Of a stretch of 42,467 nucleotides of DNA, positions 1-7,369 are shown one piece after another (the stretch's first letter is position 1; each line of letters begins with the position of its first letter). The translations under genes were made by a program, and so were the position numbers. This DNA comes from Halieaceae bacterium (GTDB lineage Bacteria > Pseudomonadota > Gammaproteobacteria > Pseudomonadales > Halieaceae). The notes under the pieces are model-generated. The model worked only from the letters and a program-made list of their open reading frames with translations, had not been told where the DNA came from and searched no databases. Where the stretch lies: positions 1 to 42,467 of the forward strand of contig JASJBK010000030.1 in the NCBI GenBank assembly GCA_030066555.1. Direction: 5' to 3'.

Positions 1-1
1 C

Positions 2-1579
2 CTGCGCGTCGTGCGCAAGGTCGAGGCCATCGTGCGCGAGGAAATGAACCGATCTGGTGCACAGGAAGTCAGCATGCCGGTGGTACAGCCCGCGGAGCTG
101 TGGGAAGAGTCCGGGCGCTGGGAGCAGTACGGACCGGAACTGCTGCGCCTGGCTGACCGCCACGAGCGCGACTTCTGCCTGGGCCCCACCCACGAGGAAG
201 TCATCACGGAAATGGTGCGCAACGAGATCAAAAGCTACAAACAGCTGCCCGCTAACTTCTACCAGATACAAACCAAGTTTCGCGATGAAATCCGTCCGCG
301 CTTCGGCATCATGCGCTCGCGTGAGTTCCTCATGAAAGACGGCTACTCCTTCCATCTGGACCAGGATTCCCTGCAGGAAACCTACGACGCGATGCACGCG
401 GCCTACACGACGATCTTCACGCGCCTGGGCCTGGATTTTCGCCCGGTGATCGCCGACACCGGCTCCATCGGTGGTAGCACGTCCCACGAGTTTCACGTAC
501 TGGCCAACTCCGGCGAGGATGCAATCGCCTTCAGCGACAGCAGCGACTACGCCGCCAATGTGGAAATGGCCGAGGCGCTGGCGCCGGCCGGAGAGCGCCC
601 TGCTCCCACGGAAGCGCGCAACGAAGTGGCCACACCTGACCAGCACACGATTGAGGACGTCTGCGCCTTCCTGGACCTGCCTACCGACCGCGCCCTGAAG
701 ACGCTGATTGTGGCAGGCAGCAACGAAGAGGCACCGCTGGTCGCCCTGGTACTGCGCGGCGACCACCAGTTGAACAGCATCAAGGCCGAAAAGCTGGAGG
801 GTGTTGCCAGCCCCCTGCAGTTTGCGGATGAGGTGGCAATCAAGTCAGCCATCGGCTGTGGCGTCGGCTCTATCGGACCTGTTGGCCTGGAGATTCCGGT
901 GCTGGTAGACCGGGCTGCCGCCCACGCTGCGGATTTTTGCTGTGGCGCCAACCGCGACGGTTTCCACCTCACCGGCGTAAACTGGGACCGCGATGTCAGC
1001 GCAAGCCGTGTCGAAGACCTTCGCGAAGTGGTCGAGGGCGATCCCAGCCCCGACGGCCAGGGCAGCCTGGTGATCAAGCGCGGTATCGAGGTCGGGCATA
1101 TCTTCCAACTCGGCACCAAGTACAGCGCCGCGATGAATGCCCAGGTACTGGACGAAAACGGCAAGAGCCAGGTCATGACCATGGGCTGCTACGGTATCGG
1201 TGTCACCCGCATTGTGGCGGCCGCCATCGAGCAGAACCACGACGAACAGGGCATCATCTGGCCCGAGGCCATGGCGCCCTTCCAGGTGGCCATTGTGCCG
1301 CTCAACATGCACAAATCCGAGGCCGTCGCCGACTGCGCGCTGGCGCTCTACCAGGCGCTGACTGAGGCCGGCGTCGAGGTACTGCTGGATGACCGCAATG
1401 AACGGCCCGGTGTGAAATTTGCCGACATGGAGCTGATCGGCATTCCGCACCGGGTGGTGGTGGGCGACCGCGCCCTGGCAGAGGGCAACCTCGAGTACAA
1501 AAGCCGCACAGCCAGCGACCCGCAACTAATACCGCAGGAGGAGTGCCTTGCCTTCCTGCTGGAAACCCTGGGGAACTAA
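2..1579 (+). CDS. proS: Prolyl-tRNA synthetase, 5' end cut by the window
   Basis: Charges tRNA(Pro) with proline in the cytoplasm; class II aminoacyl-tRNA synthetase of the long bacterial type with an inserted editing domain. The frame is open from base 2 (L-R-V-V-R-K), so the GTG at 11 is an internal valine and not a start. About 45 N-terminal residues lie outside the window, judging from the usual length of about 570; 525 are visible. PTHEEV and the motif 2 region [20 protein letters not shown] are present, followed by the YbaK-like editing insertion in the middle. Motif 3 appears as GCYGIGVTR, and the C-terminal third is the anticodon-binding domain ([18 protein letters not shown]). The next gene starts 1 nt after its stop, so the two are probably cotranscribed. 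Identification is secure. Confidence 0.97.
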   Translation: MRVVRKVEAIVREEMNRSGAQEVSMPVVQPAELWEESGRWEQYGPELLRLADRHERDFCLGPTHEEVITEMVRNEIKSYKQLPANFYQIQTKFRDEIRPRFGIMRSREFLMKDGYSFHLDQDSLQETYDAMHAAYTTIFTRLGLDFRPVIADTGSIGGSTSHEFHVLANSGEDAIAFSDSSDYAANVEMAEALAPAGERPAPTEARNEVATPDQHTIEDVCAFLDLPTDRALKTLIVAGSNEEAPLVALVLRGDHQLNSIKAEKLEGVASPLQFADEVAIKSAIGCGVGSIGPVGLEIPVLVDRAAAHAADFCCGANRDGFHLTGVNWDRDVSASRVEDLREVVEGDPSPDGQGSLVIKRGIEVGHIFQLGTKYSAAMNAQVLDENGKSQVMTMGCYGIGVTRIVAAAIEQNHDEQGIIWPEAMAPFQVAIVPLNMHKSEAVADCALALYQALTEAGVEVLLDDRNERPGVKFADMELIGIPHRVVVGDRALAEGNLEYKSRTASDPQLIPQEECLAFLLETLGN

Positions 1580-1580
1580 C

Positions 1581-2165
1581 GTGGGCACGCGCCTCGCTGC
1601 CCTGCTGCTATGCCTGTGCGCCGGCACTGCCGTCGCCAATGCAGCCGAGGACGGCGATCGCGAGGCGCTGCGACAGTTCCTGGACGCCACCATAAACCGC
1701 GCCAGCAGCTTCGAAGACCGCTACGATGCCGAAGTCTGGCTGGTGGATATGTCGGCCCGGCTCACGCCCTTCGTCGCCGACGCCGACGCTCGTCTCACCC
1801 TGCTGGAAACCGTGCACTTCTACGCGCGCCAGAGCGAACTGCCGCCGGAGCTGGTGCTCGCCGTCATCCAGGTCGAGAGCCACTTTGATCGCTTCGCAAT
1901 CTCAAGAGTGGGCGCCCAGGGACTGATGCAGGTGATGCCCTTCTGGAAGGACGAGATCGGCCGACCGGCTGACAACCTCACCGATATGCATACCAACCTG
2001 TCCTATGGCTGTCGCATCCTGGAGTTCTACCTGCGCCAGGAGAACGGTCGCCTCGCGACTGCGCTGGCGCGCTACAACGGCAGCGCCGGCAGTCGCGTGT
2101 ATACCGACAAGGTGGAAAATGCCTGGCGTCGACACTGGCGCACCGCACCGCTGGATTGGCAATAG
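1581..2165 (+). CDS. Secreted lytic transglycosylase (SLT family)
   Basis: Predicted periplasmic peptidoglycan-cleaving enzyme of the Slt/MltC-like lysozyme fold. I chose the GTG at 1581, one base after the proS stop, because it gives a clean signal peptide (MGTRLAALLLCLCAGTAVANA). A longer reading from 1548 would place this peptide internally. The catalytic region holds ELVLAVIQVESHFDRFAISRVGAQGLMQVMP: the Glu of VESHF is the expected catalytic acid, and GAQGLMQVMP is the family hallmark. ALARYNGS follows further on, as usual for this fold. The protein has 194 residues, so it is a minimal SLT domain without LysM or other wall-binding modules. The exact substrate and whether it stays free in the periplasm are not visible. 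Confidence 0.88.
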   Translation: MGTRLAALLLCLCAGTAVANAAEDGDREALRQFLDATINRASSFEDRYDAEVWLVDMSARLTPFVADADARLTLLETVHFYARQSELPPELVLAVIQVESHFDRFAISRVGAQGLMQVMPFWKDEIGRPADNLTDMHTNLSYGCRILEFYLRQENGRLATALARYNGSAGSRVYTDKVENAWRRHWRTAPLDWQ

Positions 2166-2178
2166 CATCCGGCTGTGC

Positions 2179-2214
2179 TTTCATCAACCGTTTCATAAAC
2201 CGTTTCATAAACTA
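2179..2214 (+). repeat. Three tandem 12-bp units downstream of the transglycosylase
   Basis: Units tttcatcaaccg, tttcataaaccg and tttcataaacta follow each other exactly, starting 13 nt after the preceding stop codon. They are AT-richer than the surroundings. Function is unknown; strand slippage is a simple explanation. Confidence 0.8.
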
Positions 2215-2292
2215 CGGCGAGCACGACAAAAACCGCCGGGATGCATTTAGAGGAGGCACCTTTCCGGGAGCCTTCCAAGGGGAGAAAACGCC

Positions 2293-2655
2293 ATGGACTT
2301 CAATAGCCTGCTGCTACTGTTTATCGCCTGGTTGCTGTGGACCATTCACCAGGACCTGACCGAAAGCAATGACCGGGCTCGCAGCCTGAAGACCACGCTC
2401 AACCAGCTGGTGTCGCGCATCGAGCAGGCCATGGGCAGTCGCGACGTGCTGGGCACATCCGCGGCGGAGGAAGCCTCAACGGTCAACCTCAACAGCGCCA
2501 GCAAGGCCAGGCTGCAGTCCCTGCCACGCATCGGTGCCGTCACCGCCGAACACATTATCGCCGCCCGGCCCTTTAACGCAGTGGAAGACCTGCGCGGCGT
2601 TCAGGGCATTACCAACGCCATCTTCAGCGCGGTAAAGGATAAAGTCAGCGTCTAG
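2293..2655 (+). CDS. Membrane-anchored ComEA-like helix-hairpin-helix protein
   Basis: A 120-aa protein with an N-terminal hydrophobic segment (residues 4-17, SLLLLFIAWLLW) that looks like a membrane anchor. A polar, probably helical linker follows, then a C-terminal helix-hairpin-helix pair from about residue 63. VNLNSASKARLQSLPRIGAV is the typical ComEA-type opening, and a second hairpin appears near EDLRGVQGI. Such domains bind DNA without sequence specificity, and in ComEA they serve DNA uptake. Here the anchor and short length fit the general family but do not prove a competence role. A good Shine-Dalgarno (aaggggag, near 2277) precedes the ATG. Its stop codon directly abuts that of the convergent gene. 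Confidence 0.75.
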   Translation: MDFNSLLLLFIAWLLWTIHQDLTESNDRARSLKTTLNQLVSRIEQAMGSRDVLGTSAAEEASTVNLNSASKARLQSLPRIGAVTAEHIIAARPFNAVEDLRGVQGITNAIFSAVKDKVSV

Positions 2656-2661
2656 CTAGAC
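2650..2661. other. 12-bp palindrome formed by two abutting stop codons
   Basis: gtctagctagac is a perfect palindrome. It contains the TAG of the plus-strand HhH gene (2653-2655) and the TAG of the minus-strand DUF4404-like gene (2656-2658), with no base between them. Confidence 0.85.
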
Positions 2662-2931
2662 ACCCATGCTGCTGAGGGTATTCATGATGCGTCGCAGGAT
2701 GCCCGTGAAGGCCGGGTGATCGGCTTCGAGCCGGGTCACCATTTCATCGACCGTATCCCCGATATCCAGCTCGCCGCTGGCTTCGCCTTCGGTATCCGTG
2801 TCGAGGTGCTGCTCGATGTCACTGACCAGGCCGTGCAGGCGCCGGCGCTCAGCCTCCTCCAGTGGCAGGCTGTCAATTTCGTTCAGCAGGCTCGATAGGT
2901 CCTGGTATACCTGTTCCTTGCTCACGCGCAC
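2656..2931 (-). CDS. Small DUF4404-like protein
   Basis: A 91-aa acidic, soluble, helical protein with no signal peptide or membrane segment. Two regions resemble the DUF4404 family as I remember it: an N-terminal helical pair (EQVYQDLSSLLNEIDSLPLEEAERRRLHGLV), and a conserved C-terminal end (LEADHPAFTGILRRIMNTLS, then SMGV) in which HP, the hydrophobic helix and the final MG are typical. Function is unknown. The start is GTG at 2931; a second in-frame GTG at 2925 is equally possible. It stands alone, convergent with the HhH gene and 44 nt downstream of the next minus-strand gene's stop, so it could be read from its own promoter. Confidence 0.65.
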   Translation of the reverse strand: MRVSKEQVYQDLSSLLNEIDSLPLEEAERRRLHGLVSDIEQHLDTDTEGEASGELDIGDTVDEMVTRLEADHPAFTGILRRIMNTLSSMGV

Positions 2932-2975
2932 TCTCGCTCGGGGTTACAAATGGGGGATTGCTTCAAACCCCTACC

Positions 2976-4106
2976 TTACTCCGCTGCCGGCGCGCCATCA
3001 AACAGGTCCTTGAATCCGGAGGGATCATGACGGCCGATGGCGATATTCTCGAGCGTGCCTATGCCGGTACGCTCGCCCATGCGCGCGTGCACCACGTGGT
3101 GAACATGCAGGAACTCAAAGCCCAACGGATCGAGCTCCGACAGCACCCAGTCCTCGCGCGCCATCTCCAGTTCGCCCTGCCACACGGCGTGGCCCCAGGT
3201 CGGGTGGTTATAGCCCAGGCCCAGCACCTGGAAGCGCAGGCCCACCTCCATCTCGACGTCGTAGCGCCGGCCATGGCGATCCGCCAGCAACAGCTGCGCG
3301 GACTGCGGCCGGCGGGTGCCAGGTTGCCACTGGATACGATGCGAGACTTCTACCATCGGCACATGCCCGGGGTCATCGCCAGCTGGAATGTGAGTCGGGT
3401 CGTCGTAGAGCGGTAGCAGGTCGGCGCTGACCTGGGTGGGGTGGCCATCGCGGTCTTCGAAGGTACCCATCTGGGTGCAGACATCGCCGAAGTTGATCGG
3501 GTTCCAGCACCAGTAGACACCGGGCTCCTTGTTGAGCAGCCCGGGCGCGCCGCCCTGGGGTTCACCCACTGGCCGTATGCCCCAGGATTTGTCGCGAGTA
3601 CCCACCGCACGCGAAACCTCGACCCGCTTGCCATCGACACTGAAGTAGCCTTCCCAGTAGCCCATCTGGGTAAAACGGGAACTGTGCAGGATCAGGTGAC
3701 CGTCGTCATACATCACGCTCTCAGGCTCCTCGTGGGGAATGCTGGCGGCAGTGAACAGCAGGTCGCACTCGATTCCGGTGTCATTGGCTGCCAGCGACAG
3801 GCGCAGCTTGCGCATGGGTTCGAGGATTTCTATAGAGAGCGGGCCGACCACGGTCTCGCCGCGCTCCTGCGGCGCGCGCCGGGAGCTGTGAAAGGCATAC
3901 TGGTGGGTGGCGTCGGCAATGCTGAAATGGGCGTCCATGACGCGCCGGTTGGGGTACAAGCCGAGGCCCGCTTCGAAGATATAGCCGCCGTCAGGATCAA
4001 TGCCGTTCATCCAGTAGCGATCATAGAAATTGCGATCGCTCTGGGCGGGCCTGGCCACCGGCGCCGCGGTCTGGTGGATACAGTAGTCGTCGAATCTGGT
4101 GATCAT
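2976..4106 (-). CDS. Uncharacterised 376-aa protein (DUF7064/7065-like, lipocalin-like fold suspected)
   Basis: I do not recognise a defined function. The protein is soluble, without signal peptide, and rich in Trp, Tyr, His and beta-strand-like stretches. Segments such as GYIFEAGLGLYPNRRVMDAHF, SVDGKRVEVSRAVGTRDKSWGIRPVG and CWNPINFGDV resemble proteins annotated as DUF7065/DUF7064 in marine gammaproteobacteria and in lipid- or terpenoid-degrading bacteria. These are thought to share a carotenoid-hydratase/lipocalin-like architecture; this is from memory and not tested. The conserved DKSWG block in the middle is the likely core. About 100 nt separate it from the upstream minus-strand gene, so it may have its own promoter in 4107-4205, which also contains a short hairpin (gccctgtccagggc, 4168-4181). 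Confidence 0.6.
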   Translation of the reverse strand: MITRFDDYCIHQTAAPVARPAQSDRNFYDRYWMNGIDPDGGYIFEAGLGLYPNRRVMDAHFSIADATHQYAFHSSRRAPQERGETVVGPLSIEILEPMRKLRLSLAANDTGIECDLLFTAASIPHEEPESVMYDDGHLILHSSRFTQMGYWEGYFSVDGKRVEVSRAVGTRDKSWGIRPVGEPQGGAPGLLNKEPGVYWCWNPINFGDVCTQMGTFEDRDGHPTQVSADLLPLYDDPTHIPAGDDPGHVPMVEVSHRIQWQPGTRRPQSAQLLLADRHGRRYDVEMEVGLRFQVLGLGYNHPTWGHAVWQGELEMAREDWVLSELDPLGFEFLHVHHVVHARMGERTGIGTLENIAIGRHDPSGFKDLFDGAPAAE

Positions 4107-4205
4107 GGCGAACCCCGCTGGCTGGGACTGCCAATATACGAAGCGCTCCCCGGTGCCTCAAGAATGCGCCCTGTCCAGGGCCCGCACAGCGGCAATTGGG
4201 CTGGA

Positions 4206-4727
4206 TTAGTGGACCACGGGGGCGTCAGCAGACGTGCCAGGGCCACCCGGCGTCGCCTCAAACCACCTGGCCCGATCGCTGGCGCGCCGAAACAGTTCAT
4301 ACACCTGGTGGCGAAGCTTGTGGTTGAGGTTGAGCGTCAGGCCCTTGCCTTCACTGCCGCTGAGATTCATGGTGACCACACCGCTTTCGAGGGTGTTGTA
4401 GCGCAGGGTTGTCAGCAGCACGCCCTCTTCCCCTAGCGGAAAGGACTCGGGCTCGGCCTCGTAGGGTTGTTTGAATGAGGCCTCGGACACCTCGCCGCCG
4501 TGTTTCATGCGCACGACTTCCTTGCGGGTCTCCTCGGGTACCACCTGGCGCTCGTCAACCTCAGTCTCGAACAACTTCTCAAGCTGCTCCAGCAGCACGC
4601 CGGTAAAGTGCCGGGTACACCAGGCCCGGTATTCCTTGTTGTCGGCTGTGGCCACCTTGAGCAACAGGCGGTCCTCGGACCTCACGTAGGTCACATTGAC
4701 CTGCCGCAGCTTGGCGGTGTCCGGCAA
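4206..4727 (-). CDS. Uncharacterised 173-aa protein coupled to the aminotransferase
   Basis: I recognise no family. It is a soluble, charged protein with alternating strands and helices (VNVTYVRSEDRLLLKVAT near the N terminus, LTLNLNHKLRHQVYELFRRA near the C terminus) and no membrane segment. The longest reading starts at TTG (4727), 1 nt after the aminotransferase TGA, which suggests translational coupling. A GTG twelve codons in (4694) is the alternative start. The N-terminal VNVTYV...EDRLLLKV pattern resembles small proteins that sit near diverse metabolic genes in gammaproteobacteria, but the role is unknown. The gene is probably on the aminotransferase transcript, though that alone does not imply a polyamine function. 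Confidence 0.6.
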   Translation of the reverse strand: MPDTAKLRQVNVTYVRSEDRLLLKVATADNKEYRAWCTRHFTGVLLEQLEKLFETEVDERQVVPEETRKEVVRMKHGGEVSEASFKQPYEAEPESFPLGEEGVLLTTLRYNTLESGVVTMNLSGSEGKGLTLNLNHKLRHQVYELFRRASDRARWFEATPGGPGTSADAPVVH

Positions 4728-4728
4728 C

Positions 4729-6102
4729 TCAGCGCCCCAGGGCGGCCTGGGTTTTGTCCAGCGCCATACGCGCGCGCTCGATCAGCTGGTCGATCTGCTC
4801 GTGGGACATGGTCAACGGCGGCGCAATGATCATCGTGTCGCCGACTGCGCGCATTACCAGCCCACACTCCACAGACATGTTGCGGCACAGGGAGCCCGTG
4901 CTGCCGTCCTTGTCGAAGCGCGCCCGGGTCTCCTTATCGGCCACCAACTCCATGGCGCCGACGAAGCCGACGCCGCGGGCCTCGCCCACCAGCGGGTGGT
5001 CAGCCATTTCCGCCCAGCGCTGCTGCAGGTAGGGCGCCTTGTCGTCCCGCACCGTGCGCACCACGTCCTGCTCTTCGAGCAGATCCAGGGTCGCCAACGC
5101 TGCGGCACAGGCCGCCGGGTGGCCGGAGTAGGTGTAGCCGTGGGCAAACTCGCCGCCGTCTGACTTGATGACATCGGCTACCCGGTCGCCCACCATCACG
5201 CCGCCCAGCGGCTGGTAACCGTTGGTCACCGCCTTGGCAAAGGTCATCAGGTCAGCCGGGATCTGGTAATGGTCGCAACCGAACCACTCGCCAAGACGCC
5301 CAAAGCCACAGATCACCTCGTCTGCAATTATCAGGATGTCGTGCTCCTGGCAGATACGGCGCACTTCCGGCCAGTAGCTGTCCGGCGGCACGATCACGCC
5401 ACCGGCGCCCTGCACCGGTTCGGCAATGAAGGCCGCAACATTGTCGGCTCCGAGCTCCTGGATACGCTGCTCGAGGCTGGCCGCCGCCTGGCGACCGAAT
5501 TCCTCCGGTTCCAGGTCGCCACCCTCGCCAAACCAGTAGGGCTGCTCGACGTGGGTAACGTAACTGAGGGTTTCAAACTGCTTGTGCATGTAGCCCATGC
5601 CGCCCAGGCTGGCGCCGGCAATGGTAGAGCCGTGGTAACCGTTCTTGCGGCTGATGACGAAGCGCTTGGAGGGCTTTTTCAGCAGGTCCCAGTAGCGGCG
5701 CACGATGCGCAGCTGGGTGTCATTGGCCTCGGAGCCGCTGGCGGTAAAGAAAAAGTTGTTGATGTGCTCCGGCGTTACCTCGCTCAGGCGCCGCGCCAGC
5801 TCGATCACCGGCGGGTGTGCACACTGGAAGAAGCTGTTGTAGTAGGGCAGTTCCTTGAGCTGGCGATGCACCGCCTCGGCAATACTGTGCTGGCCATAGC
5901 CCAGGCTCACGCACCACAGGCCCGACATGCCATCCAGTATCTCCCGGCCCTCGTCGTCGTATATATAGGGGCCCTCCGCACGGGTGATGATGCGGCTGCC
6001 CTGGGCTGCCAACTCCTTGAAGTCGGTAAACGGGTGCAGGTAGTGACTGCTGTCGAGGGCCTGCCAGTCCTGGCGAGCCCGTTCCGGGATGATGCTGGTC
6101 AT
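4729..6102 (-). CDS. SpuC-like putrescine/polyamine:pyruvate aminotransferase (class III)
   Basis: PLP-dependent class III aminotransferase of 457 aa, closely resembling Pseudomonas SpuC, which transfers the amino group of putrescine or related polyamines to pyruvate. The start at 6102 (MTSIIPERARQDWQ) is preceded by GTGAGG at a suitable distance and matches the family N terminus; the open frame upstream to 6270 lacks resemblance. Landmarks are HPFTDFKEL, GMSGLWCVSLGYGQ, ASGSEANDTQ, NGYHGSTIAGASLGG and IAEPVQGAGGVIVPP. ADEVICGFGRLGEWFG holds the PLP-contacting Asp, and FAKAVTNGYQPLGGVMV holds the Schiff-base Lys. HGYTYSGHP and RAVGDTMIIAPPL also fit. The divergent LuxR-type regulator and the following glutamine-synthetase-like gene support a polyamine role. 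Substrate choice among putrescine, cadaverine and beta-alanine-like amines cannot be decided here. Confidence 0.88.
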   Translation of the reverse strand: MTSIIPERARQDWQALDSSHYLHPFTDFKELAAQGSRIITRAEGPYIYDDEGREILDGMSGLWCVSLGYGQHSIAEAVHRQLKELPYYNSFFQCAHPPVIELARRLSEVTPEHINNFFFTASGSEANDTQLRIVRRYWDLLKKPSKRFVISRKNGYHGSTIAGASLGGMGYMHKQFETLSYVTHVEQPYWFGEGGDLEPEEFGRQAAASLEQRIQELGADNVAAFIAEPVQGAGGVIVPPDSYWPEVRRICQEHDILIIADEVICGFGRLGEWFGCDHYQIPADLMTFAKAVTNGYQPLGGVMVGDRVADVIKSDGGEFAHGYTYSGHPAACAAALATLDLLEEQDVVRTVRDDKAPYLQQRWAEMADHPLVGEARGVGFVGAMELVADKETRARFDKDGSTGSLCRNMSVECGLVMRAVGDTMIIAPPLTMSHEQIDQLIERARMALDKTQAALGR

Positions 6103-6122
6103 GGGGTGCCTCACAAAATTGA

Positions 6123-6140
6123 CAAGCCGTTGCCGGCTTG
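6123..6140 (-). promoter_or_regulatory. Perfect 7-bp stem dyad 20 nt upstream of the aminotransferase start
   Basis: caagccg-ttgc-cggcttg, an 18-bp dyad ending about 20 nt before the aminotransferase ATG. It could be an operator near the promoter or a leader hairpin in the mRNA. No U-run follows, so it is not a standard terminator. Confidence 0.45.
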
Positions 6141-6157
6141 CACATGATTGTGCCACA

Positions 6158-6170
6158 GGCATCAGATGCC
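6158..6170. promoter_or_regulatory. 13-bp dyad ggcatc-a-gatgcc
   Basis: A perfect inverted repeat (6-bp arms, 1-nt centre) 56 bp upstream of the aminotransferase start. Its form suits a protein-binding half-site pair, but no match to a known operator is recognised. Confidence 0.35.
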
Positions 6171-6233
6171 AGCTATTAACGCATATTAGGTAGCTGTTTA
6201 TAAGACCGCTCTGGGCCGGGCGCCACGCCAAGT

Positions 6234-6253
6234 GGTAGAGGTGCACCACTACC
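6234..6253. promoter_or_regulatory. Dyad A: 20-bp near-perfect palindrome, lux-box-sized
   Basis: ggtagaggtgcaccactacc pairs at 9 of 10 symmetric positions; only the 6:15 pair is A:A. Twenty bases is the typical length of LuxR-type operators, and the site lies about 180 bp from a LuxR-family gene. It forms the left end of a 53-bp block (6234-6286) that recurs at 6353-6405 with 39 of 53 identities. Operator function is inferred. Confidence 0.5.
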
Positions 6254-6352
6254 TCTGGAGCGCGGAACACCTGGCCTGTTGCCGGTCACTTGTGTAAGTC
6301 CTGGTCACGGCCGGCGTGTTCACTACGAAGGCGGGGCGGCGCGACTTGAGGC

Positions 6353-6372
6353 GGTGGAGGTGCACTGTCACC
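6353..6372. promoter_or_regulatory. Dyad B: second, weaker copy of the 20-bp dyad
   Basis: ggtggaggtgcactgtcacc lies 119 bp downstream of dyad A and starts the second copy of the 53-bp block. Seven of 10 symmetric positions pair. Relative to A, positions 4 (a to g) and 17 (t to c) have changed together, so that pair is preserved. A further ggtggaggtga at 6410-6420 repeats the left half and overlaps the regulator's ribosome binding site. Confidence 0.45.
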
Positions 6373-6429
6373 ATTGGAGTGCGGAATGCCTGGTCTGTAA
6401 CCGATTATTGGTGGAGGTGAGTTCAGGGA

Positions 6430-7296
6430 ATGGCAAGTAGTGATGCGTTGGCGAGGTGGAACCGGGATCTCTCGGTTGCCATAGCCGAGCTGGGGTCGGA
6501 GAGATTCTTCCCCTCGATCATCAAGGCCATCACCCGGGAGGTGGGCGTCGACTACCCCCAGGTCTGGCTCTATCACACCGAGTTGCCGCCCCAGTGCATC
6601 TATCACGAGATCCCTGACAATGCGGTAGCCTCGCAGATCGACCTGTACCTGGAAGGCCCTTTCCAGGACGACCCGTTCTACCAGCTTTCGATGGGGCAGC
6701 CCCGGGGACGCTTCTACCGGCTCCACGAGCTGTACGAAGGCGACCTGGAATCCAGCAACTACTACACCAATTACTACCGGGAAACTGCCACCGAGGACGA
6801 GGTGATCTTCCTGGCACGGCTGGTGGACGGCGGCGTCATCAACATCAGCCTGATGCGCAAGAACGGTCGCGGTCGCTTCACCGACGAGGAACACGAGTTC
6901 CTCAAGGCCCTGTCGGCACCGGTCTCGGCACTGCTGCGCAGCCACAGCCAGGTCTCCGACTTCACACAGCGCTACCTGCTGGGCCCGGATATCTCCGAAG
7001 CTATCGACCATGCCTTTCGCATGTTCGGCGCCTCGGTGCTGTCACCCCGCGAAAAGGGGGTACTGGAACTGATGCTGCGGGGTTACTCCAGCCACGCCTC
7101 GGCGGAAAAGCTCAGCATTGCCCTGGAGACCCTGCGCCGCCATCGCAAGAGCATCTACCGCAAGCTGGACGTGAGCTCCCAGGCCGACCTGTTCTCGCTG
7201 TTCATCGCCACCCTGCCCTACCTGGGCGAAGCGGGGGTTGGCGACCCGCTGGAAGTGATGATGACTCCCTCCACCGCCCGGGGCCGGGGAGGCTAA
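6430..7296 (+). CDS. LuxR-type transcriptional regulator with GAF-like sensor
   Basis: A 288-aa regulator. The C-terminal LuxR/FixJ helix-turn-helix spans about residues 203-265 (LSPREKGVLELMLRGYSSHA, then KLSIALETLRRHRKSIYRKL). LSPREKGVLELML and VSSQADLF are family hallmarks. The N-terminal 180 residues are soluble and contain alternating strands and helices typical of GAF-like sensors, with no receiver phosphorylation site. The autoinducer-binding fingerprint (W57, Y61, D70 in TraR numbering) is not evident, so the ligand is more likely a metabolite than an acyl-homoserine lactone. Position between two polyamine genes suggests it senses polyamine supply; this is inference. GGTGGAGGTGA precedes the ATG. 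GC-rich dyads upstream suggest autoregulation. Confidence 0.82.
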   Translation: MASSDALARWNRDLSVAIAELGSERFFPSIIKAITREVGVDYPQVWLYHTELPPQCIYHEIPDNAVASQIDLYLEGPFQDDPFYQLSMGQPRGRFYRLHELYEGDLESSNYYTNYYRETATEDEVIFLARLVDGGVINISLMRKNGRGRFTDEEHEFLKALSAPVSALLRSHSQVSDFTQRYLLGPDISEAIDHAFRMFGASVLSPREKGVLELMLRGYSSHASAEKLSIALETLRRHRKSIYRKLDVSSQADLFSLFIATLPYLGEAGVGDPLEVMMTPSTARGRGG

Positions 7297-7369
7297 CCCG
7301 TGTGGGTTATTGCAAGTGTCTGGCGCTCCACGAATGATTGGGGATTGCTGGTGAACGTGCGTGCGCTAA

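Larger units (their letters stand above)
6103..6429. promoter_or_regulatory. Divergent control region between aminotransferase and LuxR regulator
   Basis: This 327-bp stretch has no gene and must hold the promoters of both divergent genes. It contains four dyads listed separately: two near the aminotransferase start, and two related 20-bp dyads closer to the regulator. I could not place convincing -35/-10 pairs. A sigma-54-like TGGCAC...GC on the minus strand (around 6137-6153) has its GG and GC elements one base too far apart. Confidence 0.6.

Noticed and set aside
3441-4436. A 331-codon plus-strand frame over two minus-strand genes
   Set aside because: It crosses the boundary between two minus-strand genes and has no recognised domain. 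The minus frames have sensible composition and starts.
6137-6153. A possible sigma-54 promoter (TGGCAC...TGC) for the aminotransferase
   Set aside because: The GG and GC elements are one base too far apart, and sigma-54 is strict about this spacing.
6103-6270. An N-terminal extension of the aminotransferase up to 6270
   Set aside because: The family N terminus and ribosome binding site fit the ATG at 6102; the extension covers the regulatory dyads.
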